From positions 62,001 to 126,000 of the forward strand of contig JAIOYI010000006.1 in NCBI GenBank assembly GCA_021741205.1: DNA of 64,000 nucleotides, written 5' to 3'. The translations under genes and the position numbers were made by a program. The DNA comes from Emcibacter sp. (GTDB lineage Bacteria > Pseudomonadota > Alphaproteobacteria > Sphingomonadales > Emcibacteraceae). Below the pieces are notes generated by a model. That model was not told where the DNA came from, did no database searches, and was given only the letters and a program-made list of their open reading frames with translations. Of the stretch, positions 18,706 to 29,664 are shown in pieces. Position 1 is the stretch's first letter. Every line of letters begins with the position of its first letter.

Positions 18706-20120
18706 GAAGCAATGATACGCCCGATTAAACGCGGGTCTTTTTCTATGCGACCCAGTAAGGCGCCATTGACATTAACAGTAAGCAATGTTTCTTGTTCCAT
18801 ATTATCCCGTGCAATAACCTCGCCGTGTTTATACATCCATGCCATAAGAGCCCCCTGACTATGGCTGTAGGCAATTTTTAAGGTATGGATATCCTTTGAC
18901 AATATGTCATTCAAGGTGACTAAAAAAGATTCGCAGCCCTCTCCAGTAATGGCCGAGAGCAGGCTAACATTCTTTTTTGTCGTGGCACTATTTTCATATT
19001 TGCTCCGCTGATCGCTATCCAAAAGATCTATTTTGCTCCATACCTCGTGAATAGAGCAATCTGATCCTTCTTCTAGACCTAAAGAACGCAAAATACGCAT
19101 AACATCTTCTTTTTGCGCCTCGGTATCGGGGTGGGAAATATCCCTGACATGAAGAATGAGGTCTGCCTCTACAACCTCTTCCAATGTTGCCTTGAAGGCC
19201 GCAACCAATTGGGTTGGTAATTCAGAGATAAAACCCACGGTATCTGACATAATAGCCTTTTTTCCATTAGCGAGTTCAATTTCACGCATGGTGGGGTCAA
19301 GGGTTGCAAAGAGCAAGTCTTCGGCAAAGACTTTTGCGCCCGTCAAATAATTAAACAATGTTGATTTTCCAGCATTGGTATATCCCACCAATGCTATAAC
19401 GGGATATTGGTTTTTTTTCCGGCCTTCACGGTGGAGTTTGCGAGTTTGGCTCACCTCATCCAGTTGTTTTTCAATCCGGACAATACGATCCCCAATTAAC
19501 CGGCGGTCGGATTCAATTTGCGATTCTCCTGGACCGCCTAGGAATCCAAAGCCCCCTCGTTGTCTTTCTAAGTGGGTCCATGAACGAACGAGTCGACTTT
19601 TCTGATATGTTAGGTGGGCAAGTTCCACCTGAAGCACGCCTTCTTTTGTTTGCGCCCTTTCGCCAAATATTTCAAGAATAAGTCCTGTGCGGTCAATGGC
19701 TTTGCACTTAAGAGACCGTTCAATATTTCTTTGCTGCCCAGAGGTCAGTTCACAATCAAATATAACAAGCTCGATATTTTCTAAGGCGATCATATCTGCA
19801 AGTTCTTCTAATTTACCCTTCCCAATATAGGTTGCAGGGGTATATTTTGATAGGCTCATTAATATTGAATGGACAACATTAAGGTCCAAGGCCTCGCAAA
19901 GGCTGACGGCCTCCTCTAGTCTTGCTTCTGGCGTTCTCGTGAAAGAGGCGTCTTTTGCTTTATTTGAGGTCCGCTTTTTAAGGTATGGATGCAGAACAAT
20001 AGCCGTTGCCTTGGCAATATGGTTTGGAGAAGAATCGCTGTTATCCTGCGACTGTCCCCAATCCATATCTGTTTTCTTCATACGGAATTTAAGGGATTCG
20101 GTATCGGTTTTTTCCGTCAT
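18702..20120 (-). CDS. hflX: GTPase HflX
   Basis: A ribosome-associated GTPase (472 residues) that binds the 50S subunit and can split stalled or hibernating ribosomes. Seen are the HflX N-terminal domain, the linker GGPGESQIESDRR, the G1 P-loop GYTNAGKST, G3 DTVGF followed by ISELPTQLVAAFKATLEEV, and G4 SKID. An N-terminal extension of about 40 residues precedes the conserved core. It lies 36 bases after hfq, in the usual hfq-hflX order. Confidence 0.95.
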   Translation of the reverse strand: MTEKTDTESLKFRMKKTDMDWGQSQDNSDSSPNHIAKATAIVLHPYLKKRTSNKAKDASFTRTPEARLEEAVSLCEALDLNVVHSILMSLSKYTPATYIGKGKLEELADMIALENIELVIFDCELTSGQQRNIERSLKCKAIDRTGLILEIFGERAQTKEGVLQVELAHLTYQKSRLVRSWTHLERQRGGFGFLGGPGESQIESDRRLIGDRIVRIEKQLDEVSQTRKLHREGRKKNQYPVIALVGYTNAGKSTLFNYLTGAKVFAEDLLFATLDPTMREIELANGKKAIMSDTVGFISELPTQLVAAFKATLEEVVEADLILHVRDISHPDTEAQKEDVMRILRSLGLEEGSDCSIHEVWSKIDLLDSDQRSKYENSATTKKNVSLLSAITGEGCESFLVTLNDILSKDIHTLKIAYSHSQGALMAWMYKHGEVIARDNMEQETLLTVNVNGALLGRIEKDPRLIGRIIAS

Positions 20121-20156
20121 GGCCGTGCGGCATTAATAGGATTATCAATACAAAAA

Positions 20157-20405
20157 TTAATCCTGATTTTCAGCATCATCTGCCTCGAACAGGGAAATAG
20201 AACCACCTGGCATAATCGTTGAAATGGCATGCTTATAGACAAGTTGGACACTTGAATCTCTTCGAAGAAGAATACAAAAATTATCAAACCAAGTAACAAT
20301 ACCTTGAAGCTTTACGCCGTTAACAAGAAATACAGTGATGGGAGTTTTATTTTTGCGGATATGGTTTAAGAAAGAGTCTTGTAAATTATGGTTTTTTTCA
20401 GACAT
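20157..20405 (-). CDS. hfq: RNA-binding protein Hfq
   Basis: A small Sm-like hexameric RNA chaperone (82 residues) that pairs small RNAs with mRNAs. The Sm1 region ([19 protein letters not shown]) and the Sm2 signature (VYKHAISTI) are intact, and the acidic C-terminal tail is very short, as usual in alphaproteobacteria. It begins after a 124-base gap from trkH, which may contain its own promoter. A 7-bp inverted repeat with a long loop (AAGAACA and TGTTCTT) lies in that gap. Confidence 0.97.
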   Translation of the reverse strand: MSEKNHNLQDSFLNHIRKNKTPITVFLVNGVKLQGIVTWFDNFCILLRRDSSVQLVYKHAISTIMPGGSISLFEADDAENQD

Positions 20406-20529
20406 TTATTTTATCCATTCTCTTATTTATGGTTCATTATTGTTTTTCTAAGAACAAATCACTCGTAAAAGCATTTTATCATAGGCGAACTGTTCTTTAA
20501 ACTAATAGATTGAACTATTTTATAAAATC

Positions 20530-21990
20530 TTAATTTTTCCAGAAAGAAGGCATTAAAAGCACTAATAATGCAATGATCTCAAGTCGTCCTAATATCATAC
20601 AAAATGAGCTTAACCACTTACCTACATAAGGCAAACTATGATAACCAATAAATTCTGGGCTAAATAATGTGATAAGTCCGCCTGCGCTAAATATCCCAGT
20701 CATGCCAAGTCCAAAACTAGTTGTCAAATTATATCCCATAGCGCCAAATAAAATAATAACGATCATTAAGGTTGTTATAAATATAAAAAACAGACTCCAG
20801 ATTGATGTAAGAATAGAAGTTCCAATAACTTGTCCCACAAAAGAAACTGGATTAACCGCACTGGGAAAAATTAGTCTGTTGATTTCCTTATCTGCATGTC
20901 TTTTCATCAAGCTAATCCGCAATATTTTAAAACCACCCGCTGTTGAACCTGTGGTGCCTCCTATAAATAGTAATACCACACAAATTATAACAACAGCCAA
21001 GGGAAGTGATCTCGCATAATCGGGTAAATACCCCGTTGTCGTCATAGTGGATACAGCGGTAAATATTGAAATCCCAATCTTTTTCATCACACCAATATCT
21101 TGCATGTCTGATGAAATAATAAGGGCTAGAAAGATAAAACATATAGCAACAAGCAACAAAAAGAAGAAATTAAAGATTTCAGGATCCTGCCGATATATAC
21201 TCGCTCTACCTCTTTTGATGAAGGCCCAATGAAACGTCATATTAGTTGCAGCAAAAATCATAAAAGGGATCAAGATAAATTCTGTAATACCATTCATAGT
21301 GTTTTCATTAGAAACACCATGGTTAATAAATCCACCGCTTGATAAGGTTGCCATCGCCGTAAGCATGGCATCAAATCCTCCCATGCCAGAAATAAAGAGT
21401 AAGACAGCACAAATCACCGTTACAGCCGTGTAGATACGAAAAACTGGTGTAAAAGCATATCTCATACGGGCGAATAAATCATCACCCTCTCCATGCGGTA
21501 GAACACTACGGAAAAGCTCTAAGCCCCCGATAGAGGATAAGGGTAAAATAGCAATAGCCATAACAAATACCATAATACCGCCAATCCACTGCAATAAAGA
21601 CCGCCAAAAAAGGATTGTCGCAGGGATGAGGTCAAGATTAATAGCTAGACTTGCTCCTGTTGTTGTTAATGCGGAAGTTGCCTCAAAATAGGCATCCGTA
21701 AATTTAGTCAAAAAACCTGTAATCATAAAGGGTAAAGAGGCAAATAATGGTATTCCAAACCAAACAACCACCATCAACAAGATAATTTCATGTTGTGTCG
21801 CCCTATTCTGTGGACTTTGAAACGAAATATATAATGCACCGCCCGCAAAGATCGTAAAAAGAGAACTGATAAAAAAGGGTAATATCAGGCTTGTTTCATT
21901 ACTTAACAGGGCAACAATAATTGGGATCAATTCACAAAACCCCAAAACCATTAATGCAAAGCCAATAATATTACCAATTCTCGCTACCAT
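20530..21990 (-). CDS. trkH: Trk potassium uptake protein TrkH
   Basis: The membrane K+-translocating subunit (486 residues) with multiple helices and the four pore-loop repeats of the TrkH/KtrB superfamily, for example ATSALTTTGASL, TLSSGGFINHG, AVSTMTTTGYL and GMTGIFSAGGL. Its ATG overlaps the trkA stop by one base (TAATG), so the two are translationally coupled. Confidence 0.95.
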   Translation of the reverse strand: MVARIGNIIGFALMVLGFCELIPIIVALLSNETSLILPFFISSLFTIFAGGALYISFQSPQNRATQHEIILLMVVVWFGIPLFASLPFMITGFLTKFTDAYFEATSALTTTGASLAINLDLIPATILFWRSLLQWIGGIMVFVMAIAILPLSSIGGLELFRSVLPHGEGDDLFARMRYAFTPVFRIYTAVTVICAVLLFISGMGGFDAMLTAMATLSSGGFINHGVSNENTMNGITEFILIPFMIFAATNMTFHWAFIKRGRASIYRQDPEIFNFFFLLLVAICFIFLALIISSDMQDIGVMKKIGISIFTAVSTMTTTGYLPDYARSLPLAVVIICVVLLFIGGTTGSTAGGFKILRISLMKRHADKEINRLIFPSAVNPVSFVGQVIGTSILTSIWSLFFIFITTLMIVIILFGAMGYNLTTSFGLGMTGIFSAGGLITLFSPEFIGYHSLPYVGKWLSSFCMILGRLEIIALLVLLMPSFWKN

Positions 21991-23366
21991 TAAAAATATT
22001 CCAGCCGAACAGAAAAAAGTTCTTCAACTTTTTTAATCATTTCAAGTCTTGTGAACACTACAACAATATCATCAGGCTTAATGATTGTTCCACCCTTTGG
22101 CACAATAACCTCTCCGTCTCGAACGACAGATCCTATGATAATTCCAGCGGGTAGTCTTATGTCTCTTAGAGGCTTGCCAACCAAAGGTGATGTTTCAAGG
22201 GCAACAGCCTCGAGAACTTCCGCCGCGCCGCCCGCAAGATTCTGTAGTGACCTAATTCTTCCTCGACGCATATGTTGTAAAATACTTGACACCGTTGTCT
22301 GGCGTGGATCCACAAAGGCATCAATTCCAACAGAATAGGTCATCGGTCCAAAACTGTTATTATTAATAAGTGAAATCGCTCTTGAACATCCCGCCTGCTT
22401 TGCCAATAACGATGATAAGATATTCACTTTATCATCGTTGGTCACCGCAATAATGGTTTCTGCGGCCTTTACGTTGGCCTCTTTTTGAATGTCAACATCC
22501 AAAGCATCCCCATGAAGTACGATAGCCTTTGGAATATCTTTGGCAACGGCTTGGGCCTTTTCATCATCCATTTCAATGATTTTTATCTGAATTTTTGGAT
22601 CATTTGCAATCAATTTTTCTGCAATAAAAGAGCCTATATTTCCACCGCCCACTATAATAATTCTTCTTGCTTCTTCTTCATCTCGGCCAAAAACACTTAA
22701 GGCTCTTGCCACATGACTTTTTGCAGAAACAAAATAAATATTGTCCCCAACCAAAAGCTGATCATCACCAGATGGAATAATAAGTTTTCCGTTTCTCATA
22801 ATGCTTGTTACAACGATATTTAGATCGGGGAATAATTCCGTTAACTGTCGAAGTGGTGTGTTAACCACAGGACAATCCTCTCTTAATATAACACCTACGG
22901 CTCTCACTAGATCATCACAAAATGTTACCATATCAAAGGCACCGGGAACCTCAAGACGTCTGATTACAGCTTCTGCTACCTCGACTTCCGGTGAAATGAT
23001 AACATCAATAGGCATATGATCCCGACTAAAAAGATCTCGCCATATGGGATTTAGGTAATTTTGTGCTCTGACGCGGGCTATTTTTTTTGGAACATCAAAC
23101 AGGGAATGCGCCACCTGACAGGCCACCATATTAACCTCATCAAATAAGGTCACTGCAATAATCATATCAGCATCCCGGGCTCCTGCCCGCTCTAATAAAT
23201 CAGGATGGGATGCATAGCCAATAAGAGCTTGTACATCAAGGGAGTTTTGCACTTTTGCAATCAATTCCGGTGATCGGTCAATGACGGTTACATCATGTTG
23301 TTCGCTCGCCAGATGTCTGGCAATGTTAAAGCCGACTTGTCCCGCTCCACAGATAATAACTTTCAT
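21990..23366 (-). CDS. trkA: Trk system regulatory subunit TrkA
   Basis: A cytoplasmic NAD(H)- and nucleotide-binding regulator of TrkH (458 residues) with two RCK_N-RCK_C tandems. Rossmann motifs are IICGAGQVGFNIARHLA at the N-terminus and IIVGGGNIGSFIAEKL near residue 233. Each is followed by a TrkA_C domain. It lies 27 bases after ntrX in the ntr block, an order known in other alphaproteobacteria. Confidence 0.96.
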   Translation of the reverse strand: MKVIICGAGQVGFNIARHLASEQHDVTVIDRSPELIAKVQNSLDVQALIGYASHPDLLERAGARDADMIIAVTLFDEVNMVACQVAHSLFDVPKKIARVRAQNYLNPIWRDLFSRDHMPIDVIISPEVEVAEAVIRRLEVPGAFDMVTFCDDLVRAVGVILREDCPVVNTPLRQLTELFPDLNIVVTSIMRNGKLIIPSGDDQLLVGDNIYFVSAKSHVARALSVFGRDEEEARRIIIVGGGNIGSFIAEKLIANDPKIQIKIIEMDDEKAQAVAKDIPKAIVLHGDALDVDIQKEANVKAAETIIAVTNDDKVNILSSLLAKQAGCSRAISLINNNSFGPMTYSVGIDAFVDPRQTTVSSILQHMRRGRIRSLQNLAGGAAEVLEAVALETSPLVGKPLRDIRLPAGIIIGSVVRDGEVIVPKGGTIIKPDDIVVVFTRLEMIKKVEELFSVRLEYF

Positions 23367-23393
23367 CTTTGCCTCACACTCATTGTTTGTATT

Positions 23394-24770
23394 TTAAGCA
23401 TTGTTTTTTTCATTTCCTGCAAGTCCTAGACTTTTCAATTTTCTGTGCAATGCTGATCGTTCCATACCAACATATTCAGCCGTACGTGATATATTTCCGT
23501 TAAATCGGCTTACCTGTACCTTAAGATATTCTCTTTCAAATTTCTCTCTCGCATCACGGAGCGGTAGTAACATAATATTATTATTCATACTTGGGCGAAC
23601 AATTGAGGTATCAGATATTATTTCCGACGGCAATATATCAACGTTTATTGTTTCGCTATCAGATGACATAATCATCAAGCGTTCCACCACATTACGGAGC
23701 TGACGGACGTTACCTGGCCAATCATGAGACTGCAAAGCCTTTATAGCAGCATCATCAATATTTTTTGGCGCTATTCCCGTTGCAACAGATAATTGATTCA
23801 TAATTTGATGCACAAGAGCCGGAATATCGTCACGTCTTTGAATAAGCGGCGGCACATTTATAGGCACAACGCTTAAACGATGAAAAAGATCTTCTCTAAA
23901 AAGATTGTTGTTAATCTGCTCTCTCAAATCACGGCTTGTGGCGCTGATCACCCGTACATTCACCAATACCTTTTTATTACCGCCCACTCTTTCAAAGGTT
24001 TGATCTGTTAATATTCTTAAAATCTTAGCTTGGGTATTTTGTGGCATATCGGCCACCTCATCAATGAATAAAGTCCCTCCGTGAGCCTGTTCAAATACAC
24101 CTGTTTTTTTAATGTCACCCTCTTCTTCTACGCCGAATAATTCATTTTCCATATTATTGGCGGAAATGCTTGCGGCATTAATGACGATGAAGGCACCTCT
24201 TGCCCTTTTGGATTGTTTATGGATAAGACGGGCAACGACCTCTTTTCCAGAGCCCGCTGGTCCAGAAATAAGAACTCTACTGCCACTTTGAGCGACCTTA
24301 TCAATCATGTGGCGTACCAAATTAATGGCCGATGATGTTCCTGTAAGGCCCACATCAAAACCCATTTTCTCTTTAAGCTCGTTATTTTCTCGGCGTAATT
24401 TTTCAACCTCTGTGGCTCTTTCCACAAGAATAAGTAATTTATCTGTCTCAAAGGGTTTGCTGATAAAATCATAGGCACCAAGTTTAATCGCCGACACTGC
24501 CGTTTCAATATTGCCATGTCCACTGATAATAACAACAGGAAGATCAGGATGCCTTTTTTTAATGATTTCAAGAATTTCAAGACCATCAAGACGACTGCCG
24601 TGCAGCCAGATATCCAAAATGATCAAAGACGGGCGACGGGACTCTATTTCTAACAATGCCTCGTCACTATCCTTTGCAACTCGCGTTTCGTAACCTTCAT
24701 CGTTTAGAATACCAGAAATCAAGTCACGAATATCGGCCTCATCATCAACAATCAGTATATCAAGAGCCAT
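23394..24770 (-). CDS. ntrX: Response regulator NtrX
   Basis: A response regulator with receiver, AAA+ and Fis-type helix-turn-helix domains (458 residues), partner of NtrY in nitrogen and redox signalling. The phospho-acceptor is Asp53 (ILDIWLHG). The Walker A is GPAGSGKE, and the C-terminal HTH is NISRTAEYVGMERSALHRKL. The GAFTGA loop that contacts sigma-54 is absent: the ELFG...FEQAHGG region reads GVEEEGDIKKTG. This is typical of NtrX and means it probably works with the housekeeping sigma factor. The start overlaps ntrY by 11 bases. Confidence 0.94.
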   Translation of the reverse strand: MALDILIVDDEADIRDLISGILNDEGYETRVAKDSDEALLEIESRRPSLIILDIWLHGSRLDGLEILEIIKKRHPDLPVVIISGHGNIETAVSAIKLGAYDFISKPFETDKLLILVERATEVEKLRRENNELKEKMGFDVGLTGTSSAINLVRHMIDKVAQSGSRVLISGPAGSGKEVVARLIHKQSKRARGAFIVINAASISANNMENELFGVEEEGDIKKTGVFEQAHGGTLFIDEVADMPQNTQAKILRILTDQTFERVGGNKKVLVNVRVISATSRDLREQINNNLFREDLFHRLSVVPINVPPLIQRRDDIPALVHQIMNQLSVATGIAPKNIDDAAIKALQSHDWPGNVRQLRNVVERLMIMSSDSETINVDILPSEIISDTSIVRPSMNNNIMLLPLRDAREKFEREYLKVQVSRFNGNISRTAEYVGMERSALHRKLKSLGLAGNEKNNA

Positions 24771-27015
24771 AATCCATCCTCACAATATTATCAGGGGTAT
24801 TTTTCAAAAGTTCAACATTCTTATAGAAGATAAGCGTTGCTGACGCACCACCATCTGGATTATTTTCCAATAAAAGATCTCCATCATGATCCGTCATAAT
24901 TTTTTTCACAATAGCCAAACCAAGTCCCGTACCTTTCGATCTGGTCGTAATATAAGGTTCTGTTAATTTATCCATCAAATGTTCCGGTAATCCCATGCCA
25001 TTGTCTGACACTTTAACTCTAATTTCACCTTCATTATTCTGGAAAGAAATATTTATTTTTCCTTGGTATCCCGTATTATTTTTTGAGTTTGAATTTTCTA
25101 CAGCAAAAATGGACTCTGTCGCATTTTTAATGAGATTGATCAGCGCTTGACCAATTTGACCTGCATCACACTCAATATTCAAAGTATCTTGCACATCATT
25201 CATTTCAAACTTTATCGTATTATTGGCCACCTCTTGTAAAAAATAGGCTTGTTTTACAATATCCAATAAATTTTCTCTTTGAATTTTTGGCGATGGCATA
25301 CGGGCAAATGAAGAGAATTCGTCAACCATATGTCGCAGATCACCAACCTGTCTTACAATGGTGTCCGTACATTGAATGAATACCGAAGGATCACTGGTGA
25401 TTTCCTTTAAATATTTACGTTTTAATCTTTCCGCTGAAAGCTGTATCGGTGTAAGAGGATTCTTAATTTCATGGGCTATTCTTTGCGCAATATCAGACCA
25501 AGCAGCATTTCTTTGTGCGGCCACCTGCTCTGTTATATCATCAAAGGCAATCACAAAGCCCTGAATTTCACCTTTTTTGGTTTCTGCGGTAATTCTCACC
25601 ATAAGATTAAGATTTATATCGTCTCGTCCAATTACTATTTGGCCTTGGATTGAGGGATTTTGTGTTAATTGTATTTTGTTAAACAAAATTTTCACTTCGG
25701 GCATGATATCCAAAATATCACTATCCTGCAATTGTCCCATTTCAAGATGCAACATATTTGCAGCCGATTTATTCGGCAGGGTCACTTTTCCATTAGGATC
25801 CAACCCCATAATACCCGCCGATACTCCTGATAAAACGGCTTCCATAAAACGGTGCCGTTCTTCTAATTTCAGATTGGCCTGAGAAATATCTTTTTGTTGT
25901 TGATCCAATTGTCTGGTCATTTTGTTAAAGGCACGGGTCAAGCCCCCAAGATCATCATAACTTTTTCTGATCGGTGCTCTCGCTGTAAAGTCTCCTCGTC
26001 CCACTTTTTCCGAGGCGTCCACCAAATTGGTGATAGGGATCATAAGCTTTCGCGCAAATCCAATGCCAAGCCATATGGCAGCAAAAAGAATGAGAAAGGC
26101 AATGATGATATAGGTTAGATTAAACCAAAGTCTGTATCGTGACTGATCATTCAGAGCCGCCATATAATCCGATCTAGCATCCTTTGTATTTTTAACCAGC
26201 GCCAATGCCTTAGGGTCAACAAAGCGACTAATATAAAGAAATTGGTCCAAAAAACCATCTAAAGCAACCAGTACGCGGACACGGTTATCATTATCGCCGC
26301 CAATAATGGGGACAATATTACCCTTAGCCGCAAGATCAAGTGCCGCAAGAGGAAAAGAATCTCCAAGTAAACTCAATGTCGTTTTGGCACGTGCCCTAAC
26401 TTGACCATTTCGGTCAAAAACAATGGCTTCAGAAAGAGCCAAAAACTGTGCCTGTACCGATAAAGCTTGCTCCAAAAGCTGCACGTCTTGTGATAAGGGC
26501 AATGCCTGAGAATTTAAATCACGTACAATTCCCAAAACATCTGCCTGAATGGCTTTTTTATGTTCTTCAATATAAGCCTCTGCCACGGCCTGCGAGCTAT
26601 CAAGTGCGGTGCGCACCTTATCACTAAACCAACTTTGCAAACCAAATTCAAAAAACATACCCGACACAATAGCAACAATTATTGTGGGTGTTATGGCAAC
26701 AATACTAAATAATGTCACAATGCGCCGATGTAACCTGGAACTTCCCGCAGAAGATTTTTGTGATGTCCATATTTGAAGAATTTGTTGTGCAACCAAGGCG
26801 CCCAAAAAAAGCATTATGGAAAGATTAATGGTTAAAAGAATAAAAAGTGTCGTAGATGTGGGAAGAAATGGCCCAATATTTGAAAATGTTGCAAATGTCG
26901 CAAGTACAGATAAAACGGCTCCTATAGCGAGGCCATAAGATAATTTTTTAGCCAAGTTCACCCTGACAGCCCAAGATTTAAACTTGCGCAGGAATTTTGA
27001 TTTTCTTTTATGCAT
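24760..27015 (-). CDS. ntrY: Sensor histidine kinase NtrY
   Basis: A 751-residue membrane sensor kinase. Two N-terminal helices, a third near residue 98 and a long extracytoplasmic sensor region (about 125-300) precede another helix. HAMP (GFARKLMIPITNLVDASEKVGRGD), PAS and HisKA ([21 protein letters not shown]) domains follow, then HATPase_c (DNGMGLPEHLMDKL, TGLGLAIVKKI). It phosphorylates NtrX. The gap before it holds a perfect 18-bp palindrome, so it may have its own promoter. Confidence 0.94.
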   Translation of the reverse strand: MHKRKSKFLRKFKSWAVRVNLAKKLSYGLAIGAVLSVLATFATFSNIGPFLPTSTTLFILLTINLSIMLFLGALVAQQILQIWTSQKSSAGSSRLHRRIVTLFSIVAITPTIIVAIVSGMFFEFGLQSWFSDKVRTALDSSQAVAEAYIEEHKKAIQADVLGIVRDLNSQALPLSQDVQLLEQALSVQAQFLALSEAIVFDRNGQVRARAKTTLSLLGDSFPLAALDLAAKGNIVPIIGGDNDNRVRVLVALDGFLDQFLYISRFVDPKALALVKNTKDARSDYMAALNDQSRYRLWFNLTYIIIAFLILFAAIWLGIGFARKLMIPITNLVDASEKVGRGDFTARAPIRKSYDDLGGLTRAFNKMTRQLDQQQKDISQANLKLEERHRFMEAVLSGVSAGIMGLDPNGKVTLPNKSAANMLHLEMGQLQDSDILDIMPEVKILFNKIQLTQNPSIQGQIVIGRDDINLNLMVRITAETKKGEIQGFVIAFDDITEQVAAQRNAAWSDIAQRIAHEIKNPLTPIQLSAERLKRKYLKEITSDPSVFIQCTDTIVRQVGDLRHMVDEFSSFARMPSPKIQRENLLDIVKQAYFLQEVANNTIKFEMNDVQDTLNIECDAGQIGQALINLIKNATESIFAVENSNSKNNTGYQGKINISFQNNEGEIRVKVSDNGMGLPEHLMDKLTEPYITTRSKGTGLGLAIVKKIMTDHDGDLLLENNPDGGASATLIFYKNVELLKNTPDNIVRMDYGS

Positions 27016-27064
27016 ATAGATCGCAATCCGCTATGAATAATATCTAATTCTTAGAATATCACAT

Positions 27065-27108
27065 TGTTGCAATTGTGCAACAGTTAATAGAGCTATCCAA
27101 TTGCAAAT
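27065..27108 (-). promoter_or_regulatory. Inverted repeats in the ntrC-ntrY gap
   Basis: The 104-base gap upstream of ntrY contains a perfect palindrome with arms TGTTGCA and TGCAACA around ATTG (27065-27082). An AATTGCAAAT decamer (27099-27108) follows, and it recurs upstream of dusB at 30680-30689. The palindromes overlap CAATTG-type half-sites. Binding by NtrX or NtrC is plausible but not shown by sequence alone. Confidence 0.45.
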
Positions 27109-27119
27109 TAGATCATCAA

Positions 27120-28568
27120 TTATTTTTTGCGAACATCTATATCGAGTTCATTGATTTTTTTACGTAACGTATTGCGATTTAACCCAAGCAAGTCAGCCGC
27201 CTTTATTTGATTGCCACGGGTTGCAGAAAGCGTATTTTCAATCAGTGGTTTTTCAAATTCTCGCAAAAGGCGATTATATAACCCAGGTGGTGGCAAATCA
27301 TGGGGAAGATGGGCCTCAAAATACCGCTTCAGATGACGATTAATAGAATCTTGCAACGTCTCGTTTGCAATAATACCATTTTCTTCTGACGGGCCACCAA
27401 TGGAAATAGGCACCATTTCTGATTCCACAATATCAAGGGTAATCGTGTCCTCACTATAAAGGGCTGCGATACGCTGACAAAGATTTTCCAATTCCCTGAC
27501 ATTACCCGGCCAATCATGACTTTTAAGGTAATCTAAGGCCTGATTATCAATGAGTTTTGGTGTTTGATTATTTTCTTGTGCATAGCTATTTAAAAAATGG
27601 CGCATAAGATCATGAATATCTTCAACGCGCTCTCTTAAGGAAGGCAATCTTAACGGCACCACATTTAACCGGTAGTATAAATCTTCTCTAAATAATCCCT
27701 GACTAATAAGTGACTTAAGGTCACGGTGCGTTGCACATATAATTCTAACATTAGATTTGATCACTCTTTTGCCGCCAACGGCTGTATATTCACCCTCCTG
27801 CAAAACCCTAAGAAGACGTGTTTGTGCTTCAAGAGGCATATCACCAATTTCATCTAAAAATAGAGATCCCCCCTGCGCTTGTTCAAAACGTCCTGAACTT
27901 CTGCTTTCAGCCCCGGTAAAGGCTCCTTTTTCATGACCAAATAATTCGCTTTCAATCAATTCCCGAGGAATTGCAGCCATATTCAAAGCTACGAAAGGGC
28001 TGTTTTTCCGCTTGCCAAAATCATGCAAAGCTTTTGCAACAAGCTCTTTTCCTGTGCCACTTTCTCCAGCGATTGTGACCGTTAAATCCGTTGTCATGAG
28101 CCGTGCCATCACCCGATAAACATTCTGCATGGCAGATGATCGACCGATCAGGGGCAATTCTTCCGTTTCATTATCCATATTATTTACAGCAATAGCATTT
28201 GGCTTTAAGGTTAACGCCTTGCGCACAATGGATTTTAATTCATTAAGATCAAAAGGTTTTGGAAGATATTCATAAGCCCCACGTTCCGTCGCCTTAACCG
28301 CCGTCATCAATGTATTTTGTGCCGACATAATAATCACGGGAAGATCAGGTCGTATCTTTTTGATTTTAGGGAGTAAATCAAGACCATTTTCATCGGGCAT
28401 TACCACATCAGAAATGACCAGATCACCCTCACCGTGAGAAACCCAATGCCAAAGGGTTGCCGCATTACCCGTAAGTTTTACGGTATAACCTTCTCTTTCA
28501 AGTGCTTTTGATAATACGGTTCGAATGGCTTTATCATCATCTGCAATGAGCAGGGTCTTAACCGTCAT
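27120..28568 (-). CDS. ntrC: Nitrogen regulation response regulator NtrC
   Basis: A sigma-54-dependent activator of nitrogen assimilation genes (482 residues) with receiver (Asp54 in [12 protein letters not shown]), AAA+ and Fis HTH ([20 protein letters not shown]) domains. Walker A is GESGTGKE and the sigma-54 contact loop GAFTGA is intact. The frame is open upstream to 28658, but the ATG at 28568 begins the receiver fold and overlaps the ntrB stop by 11 bases, the usual coupling. Confidence 0.96.
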   Translation of the reverse strand: MTVKTLLIADDDKAIRTVLSKALEREGYTVKLTGNAATLWHWVSHGEGDLVISDVVMPDENGLDLLPKIKKIRPDLPVIIMSAQNTLMTAVKATERGAYEYLPKPFDLNELKSIVRKALTLKPNAIAVNNMDNETEELPLIGRSSAMQNVYRVMARLMTTDLTVTIAGESGTGKELVAKALHDFGKRKNSPFVALNMAAIPRELIESELFGHEKGAFTGAESRSSGRFEQAQGGSLFLDEIGDMPLEAQTRLLRVLQEGEYTAVGGKRVIKSNVRIICATHRDLKSLISQGLFREDLYYRLNVVPLRLPSLRERVEDIHDLMRHFLNSYAQENNQTPKLIDNQALDYLKSHDWPGNVRELENLCQRIAALYSEDTITLDIVESEMVPISIGGPSEENGIIANETLQDSINRHLKRYFEAHLPHDLPPPGLYNRLLREFEKPLIENTLSATRGNQIKAADLLGLNRNTLRKKINELDIDVRKK

Positions 28569-29664
28569 AATTTTGCTCTCCAAAACTCGGCAGTAATATT
28601 CTAAAGATTGTATTTGATTCTGTGCTATCGCATTCAATAATCCCACCGTGATCGGCAACTATTTTTGCCACAAGTGGTAAGCCAAGCCCTGTTCCCGTAA
28701 GCTTTGTGGTGACAAAGGGATCAAATAAAAAAGGTTTAAGATCTTCAGAAATTCCTGCGCCGTTATCAATCACACAGATTTCCAAAGGCAAATGTATACG
28801 TTCCCGAGAGCCTGGCACAAAAACTCTTACACCATGACGAAAGGCTGTCGTTAACCTCACTTCACCAGTATTTTGAGGCACAGCCTCCACGGCATTTTTG
28901 ATCAAATTCAGAAATACCTGAATCAACTGCCCTTTATCCCCTCTTGCCGAAGGAATAGAGGGGTCATAATTTTCTTTAAATTTGACATGACTGCCAAAAC
29001 CATTCTGCGCTAACTTACGGACATGGTCTAACACCTGATGAATATTGATATTTTCAGGTTTAATAGGTTTATTATTTGAAAAAATTTCCATTCGGTCCAC
29101 AAGGGCGCAAATTCTGTCCGTTTCCTCACAGATAAGCCGAGTGAGCACAAGATCATTCTCATTGGCGTCTTGCTCTAATAATTGTGCAGATCCTCGAATG
29201 CCAGACAGCGGATTTTTAATTTCATGCGCCAAAACAGCCGCCATTCCTGCTACTGAACGTGCCGCTCCACGATGACTTAACTGTTGGCTTATTTTTCGGG
29301 CGATGCTTCTTTCCTGCAACTGTATAACCATAGAACCATTGCCATCAATAAGAGGCGACACATGAATATCAACCCGTTTATCCGTATGTCTTGGGTTGGG
29401 AAGGACAATATCATATTCGGATATAATGGTTTTGGTTTCACGGGATTGATTGACAATGGCCACAAGCGGACTGTCAAAGGGTACGATATCCTCTAATTTA
29501 TGTCTCAGCAGCAGCTTTTCACCAGAAGAAAATAATTGTTCTGCGGCGTTATTAACATATGTGATCTGATTGTCATGGTTCACGGTTAGTATGCTATCAG
29601 ACAAAGAATTTAAAATTAAATCTTTACTGTTTTCCACAGGATTGTTGGAAATTTTCGCCTTCAA
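28558..29664 (-). CDS. ntrB: Nitrogen regulation sensor kinase NtrB
   Basis: A cytoplasmic histidine kinase/phosphatase (368 residues) that controls NtrC in response to PII and nitrogen status. An N-terminal PAS domain (about 10-120) is followed by the H-box with His147 ([19 protein letters not shown]), the N box ([14 protein letters not shown]) and the G boxes ([15 protein letters not shown]). Its start overlaps the dusB stop by four bases. Confidence 0.95.
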   Translation of the reverse strand: MKAKISNNPVENSKDLILNSLSDSILTVNHDNQITYVNNAAEQLFSSGEKLLLRHKLEDIVPFDSPLVAIVNQSRETKTIISEYDIVLPNPRHTDKRVDIHVSPLIDGNGSMVIQLQERSIARKISQQLSHRGAARSVAGMAAVLAHEIKNPLSGIRGSAQLLEQDANENDLVLTRLICEETDRICALVDRMEIFSNNKPIKPENINIHQVLDHVRKLAQNGFGSHVKFKENYDPSIPSARGDKGQLIQVFLNLIKNAVEAVPQNTGEVRLTTAFRHGVRVFVPGSRERIHLPLEICVIDNGAGISEDLKPFLFDPFVTTKLTGTGLGLPLVAKIVADHGGIIECDSTESNTIFRILLPSFGEQNYDG

